Origin: Nitrospinaceae bacterium
GTDB taxonomy: Bacteria; UBA8248
Assembly: GCA_018669005.1 (NCBI GenBank)
Contig: JABJAL010000091.1
Location: forward strand, 1 to 45,954
Direction of reading: 5' to 3'
Length of the DNA stretch: 45,954 nt
Below are positions 43,251 to 45,954 of this stretch, one piece after another. The position numbers and the translations under genes are program-made. How positions within the stretch are numbered: the first letter of the stretch is position 1; every line of letters begins with the position of its first letter. Under the pieces are notes generated by a model. That model searched no databases and had not been told where the DNA came from. It saw nothing but the letters and a program-made list of their open reading frames with translations.

Positions 43251-45005
43251 TTAAACGAGGCGTTCGCGCAATTCGAGTTCAAACGAAAAATCGTCGGGTC
43301 CAGCCTCGCTGGGAGAAAATGGCCCACCGATTACGGCGAATATGAGCGATTCGCTGTCGTTAACATCGAGATGGGTGAATAGAGGTTTGTTACGCTCTGC
43401 CGCAGTATCCTTTACTGTCCGGTACATGGCGAGGAATAAATTTTTTTGTGCCGCGCTGATATGCCGGTAGGGGAGAGCGGCCGTCTGGCCCCTGTTTAGT
43501 AGCACGGTTTTTTCGGCTTTGCTTTCGGTCTCGCGAGCCTCCTCGAAGGATTGCTCGCCGAGAACGTTCCCGAACTCATAATTATATTCGGGCTCAAAAT
43601 ACCCGCCCAAAAACACCTCGGCGATCTCAAGATAGCCATCCGAGTTGCCTGAGTCCCCCTCGATCAATATCCGCCAATAGCGAAAGCTCCTGGGCGAGGT
43701 TGCGAGGTATTTGTGCATCGTGTCTGCTACCCAGGTGATCGTTTCGATGAGGTTCGAGGTCCAAGCGGCGCTCCCGCTGAGTGTGCCGTCATTCCCGGTA
43801 CCCGATGAGTCCGTGGCAGTTGTTCCTGAGGCATCGTTGAGCTGCCAGTGACCCACAAGGTTCGTTTCATCGGTATATGTGCCCGCGTAATGCGCGGCGG
43901 CCTCGGCGGCCGTGAGGGCCCTCGTGTAGAGGCGGATGCCCGAGATATAGCCGTCAAAATCCCGCGCCAGATCGCGGCCCGTCCCTATGTAGAGCATCTC
44001 GCCCACCCCGGTGAGGGGCGTTCCGGTCGGAGAGGTAGCGATTGTAACCGCCTGCGCGACGCCGTCAAGATAGATCAGAGGCTTCGTTGTCGGCGTGGTT
44101 GTATTGTATGTAATTAAGAGGTGATGCCAGGCATTGATCGAGACGTTCGTGGTTGAGACTTGGAAAAAGCCGAAAGCCGCGTCCGTGTCATGAAGGAAGG
44201 AAAGCTTCACGAAGCCTCCCGACTCGCTCCTGACATCCAAAAGCCACGTATCATCACCGCTCGCTGAATTGTCGAGTGCAATTACCTTGCCCTCGCTTCC
44301 CTCGCCATCACTCCGAATGTAGACCCACACAGCTATCGTTCCGCCACCGGCGAACATAGAGTCATAGGCTGCATTCGCCGCTGCACTGATATGGGAGTCC
44401 ACCCCGTCAAACTCGGCGGCAATCAGCTCGGGGATATTACCAATAGGCACGTACACCTCGCCGCCCTGAATCTTCATCGTCGCGCCCGGTGAAATATTAT
44501 GGCCGTGGACGACAACGGCGTCAGGGGCCTGGGCAGTGAGTAGATCGAACATCAAAAATTCAGGGTCCACCGCTGGTGCGCCTCCTCGCCACTTCGTTGC
44601 AGGGTCCAGTTCGATCACTCGCTTTGGCGAGCGGAACCTTGTCGCCGTCGCCTGCCAGCGGTCGCCCATAACGAATGCGGGCGAGCTTGAGCCATTCAAA
44701 AAACGCACACTCACCCCGGCTTCAAGAGTTGTATCGGTGAGGGCCGTGGTTAACCCCGAGGCCTCCCAGCCTGAGCTCGTGGATTTTTTCCACTTAAAAG
44801 TCGCTGTGCCCACGTCGCCAGCTAAATCTATCTCGACGGTGTAAATCTCCGGGTCGTCCCCGGTGTACCTTCCTGAGAAAACAACAGTGCCCGGCCCGTT
44901 CGCCACGCGGGGCACCGCGCCGCCCACAAAGCCTACCGCCGCCGTCAGGGAAGTAATTACAGCGCTCTCGTCAATTAGATTCGAGTACATGAAACGGTGG
45001 CTCAT
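43251..45005 (-). CDS. Phage-tail-like structural protein with LamG domain
   Basis: 584 residues. The N-terminal part (about 30-125) is a beta domain with VVFSGRYTGDDPEIYTVEID...FKWKK...SVRF...GDRWQATATRF, a pattern met in phage tail and adhesin proteins. Residues about 200-395 form a LamG/concanavalin-like lectin domain (EFDGVDSHISAA...GGTIAVWVYIRSD...WHHLLITYN...IYLDGVAQ...LYIGTGRDLARDFDGYISGIRLYTRALTAAE). The C-terminus (LPYRHISAAQKNLFLAMYRTVKDTAAERNKPLFTHLD...FSFELELRERL) looks like a tail base segment. ATG 45005 overlaps the stop of the upstream small ORF as ATGA, with GAGG before it. It is probably a tail-fibre or tail-tip protein that binds a glycan receptor. Prophage or phage-derived particle origin is inferred. 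Confidence 0.8.
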   Translation of the reverse strand: MSHRFMYSNLIDESAVITSLTAAVGFVGGAVPRVANGPGTVVFSGRYTGDDPEIYTVEIDLAGDVGTATFKWKKSTSSGWEASGLTTALTDTTLEAGVSVRFLNGSSSPAFVMGDRWQATATRFRSPKRVIELDPATKWRGGAPAVDPEFLMFDLLTAQAPDAVVVHGHNISPGATMKIQGGEVYVPIGNIPELIAAEFDGVDSHISAAANAAYDSMFAGGGTIAVWVYIRSDGEGSEGKVIALDNSASGDDTWLLDVRSESGGFVKLSFLHDTDAAFGFFQVSTTNVSINAWHHLLITYNTTTPTTKPLIYLDGVAQAVTIATSPTGTPLTGVGEMLYIGTGRDLARDFDGYISGIRLYTRALTAAEAAAHYAGTYTDETNLVGHWQLNDASGTTATDSSGTGNDGTLSGSAAWTSNLIETITWVADTMHKYLATSPRSFRYWRILIEGDSGNSDGYLEIAEVFLGGYFEPEYNYEFGNVLGEQSFEEARETESKAEKTVLLNRGQTAALPYRHISAAQKNLFLAMYRTVKDTAAERNKPLFTHLDVNDSESLIFAVIGGPFSPSEAGPDDFSFELELRERLV

Positions 45006-45295
45006 TTTCGCCTCAATCGGTTAGGGTGGTGTCCGTGCCCGCTGCGGTGCAACATGCCGCTCCTCGTTTGTTCGCGGCGCTCCCGTGCGAAGCCTGCGTG
45101 CAACACTTCCTCGTTGAAATGGAATTCGGCCTTTGTGCACCGCGCCAGGAGGTGGGGCGGCAGGCCGTAGGTTTTCGCCTGCAAGTGAATCCGCTCAAGG
45201 AGGCTAGTCCGCCTCTGCCGGAAATCGGGCCTCCCCGCCAGGTGAACCCTCTTTGTTTTCCTGCGTGGTGACGGCCTCGATAATCGCTGCGGCAT
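45002..45295 (-). CDS. Small phage-like ORF overlapping the preceding gene (possible frameshift product)
   Basis: 97 codons from ATG 45295, of which the last 65 look protein-like (LLERIHLQAKTYGLPPHLLARCTKAEFHFNEEVLHAGFARERREQ). Its first part overlaps the 3' end of the gene at 45204-45575 in another frame, and its stop overlaps the next gene's ATG as ATGA. That coupling supports translation of this frame. The arrangement recalls the G/GT tail-assembly pair of phages, where the second ORF is reached by frameshifting. Here the shift would be +1 or -2. Independent initiation is the alternative; the start is uncertain. Confidence 0.55.
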   Translation of the reverse strand: MPQRLSRPSPRRKTKRVHLAGRPDFRQRRTSLLERIHLQAKTYGLPPHLLARCTKAEFHFNEEVLHAGFARERREQTRSGMLHRSGHGHHPNRLRRK

Positions 45296-45575
45296 CCTCG
45301 GGCGCGAGCTCGTGGATCGACAGTTCCCCGGGCAGGCATTTTCCCGGCTCCTTGTCGGTCATTGTCCCCCCGTCGGGAATAAAGCAACGCCTGAGAATAC
45401 AGTGATACATATCACGGACCTCCCCGCCCTCCTGGGGTCCACCGTTCCCGTTATGTCCCATCAGTTGCGGATAAGCGGCTAGATCCATGATGCTCGGCAG
45501 GCGAAAATTTCCCGCTAGCCCCGAGGGTAGCTCAATCCGCATGCGCCCCTTGTTGCGATATTCATTGATGTCCAT
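45204..45575 (-). CDS. Phage tail-assembly chaperone-like small protein
   Basis: 123 residues from ATG 45575, which has AGGAGG at seven bases; the frame continues to 45614 without a better start. The N-terminus MDINEYRNKGRMRIELPSGLAGNFRLPSIMDLAAYP and the acidic C-terminal helix GELSIHELAPEDAAAIIEAVTTQ are the layout of phage tail-assembly chaperones (G-type): LPSG strand, short helical core with Cys (CILRRCFIP), and a D/E-rich helix. It is followed by an overlapping ORF in another frame. Family assignment is by pattern only. Confidence 0.6.
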   Translation of the reverse strand: MDINEYRNKGRMRIELPSGLAGNFRLPSIMDLAAYPQLMGHNGNGGPQEGGEVRDMYHCILRRCFIPDGGTMTDKEPGKCLPGELSIHELAPEDAAAIIEAVTTQENKEGSPGGEARFPAEAD

Positions 45576-45816
45576 CGTGTTGCCTCCTATTTCGGAAATG
45601 TGTGAAAGACCCATCCGGGTCGTATTCGATCCGGGTCAGCCCGCCCATGTGGGCCCTGCCGGGTCGGTCCCGGTGAGGCGCAATCTAAACGGGAAAGGGA
45701 ATTTTTCACCTACAGGAAATGCGTAGTAACTCTCAGTTCATCCCTGGACTCTTAATTATTGATTTTTGAGTGATTACGGCTGATTGTTGCTGAAATGCTT
45801 AGGAGAAAGGTTTTTC

Positions 45817-45954
45817 CTACGAAGAGCCCCGACCGTATCGCCTCCGGCTTCTCTGTTTGTCTTCGATTTTATTGGTCAGCTTGGTCACGGTCCTGTCGTC
45901 TAAAACAAACATTCCGCGCATGTCGAAATGATTGTGGATGATCTGCCCGCCGCC
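45817..45954 (-). CDS. C-terminus of a probable phage protein (5' partial)
   Basis: The frame enters from the right window edge and ends at TAG 45817. The 45 visible residues include IIHNHFDMRGMFVLDDRTVT and a strongly basic end (DKQRSRRRYGRGSS). A short beta segment followed by a basic helix is seen at the end of tail tape-measure proteins, but the fragment is too short to be sure. 240 bases without a gene separate it from the tail-chaperone-like ORF. Confidence 0.5.
   Translation of the reverse strand, partial: GGGQIIHNHFDMRGMFVLDDRTVTKLTNKIEDKQRSRRRYGRGSS

Overview
The window looks like chromosomal DNA of an uncultured Gram-negative bacterium with moderately high GC. It carries single-copy housekeeping genes (rlmN, endonuclease III, aconitase A, class II fumarase, tRNA-Lys, tRNA-Thr), many c-di-GMP and phosphorelay proteins, and dispersed catabolic genes (enolase superfamily, BKACE/DUF849, SDRs, zinc alcohol dehydrogenase). 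A deltaproteobacterial, Nitrospinota or Tectomicrobia-like source is a guess from gene content. Nothing in the sequence fixes the phylum.

Layout. 1-8.1 kb holds a partial unknown protein with a histidine-rich tail, a VOC protein, a DMT permease coupled to endonuclease III, a lytic transglycosylase, a HAD phosphatase divergent from rlmN, and an enolase-superfamily enzyme. 8.3-13 kb is an accessory stretch: unknown proteins, a hotdog thioesterase, an XRE+Fis-type regulator, and a secreted tectonin/PASTA protein. That last gene has a near-perfect sigma-54 promoter and upstream palindromes. 13-25 kb has an SDR, a diguanylate cyclase with a duplicated sensor domain, aconitase and fumarase as two convergent units that each end in a related small secreted protein, a hybrid kinase and an alcohol dehydrogenase.

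25.2-29.7 kb is the most interesting block. It encodes a C39-peptidase ABC exporter with two N-terminal cyclic-nucleotide-binding domains, a parvulin-like isomerase, and, convergent to them, a 63-residue peptide with a textbook double-glycine leader and its own consensus-like promoter. I read this as an undescribed peptide-export system regulated by a cyclic nucleotide. An orphan Phd/YefM antitoxin and two tRNAs follow.

30.5-43 kb has an RmlD-like reductase, a GEMM-type (c-di-GMP) riboswitch candidate upstream of a GGDEF-EAL protein, an OmpR-type regulator, an SDR with a lost YxxxK motif beside a BKACE enzyme, and a three-gene phosphorelay (hybrid kinase, CheY-like receiver, HPt). The right end (43.2-45.95 kb) is phage-tail-like: a LamG-domain structural protein, overlapping small ORFs resembling tail-assembly genes, and the C-terminus of a further protein cut by the window edge. 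No CRISPR array, rRNA or insertion sequence was seen.
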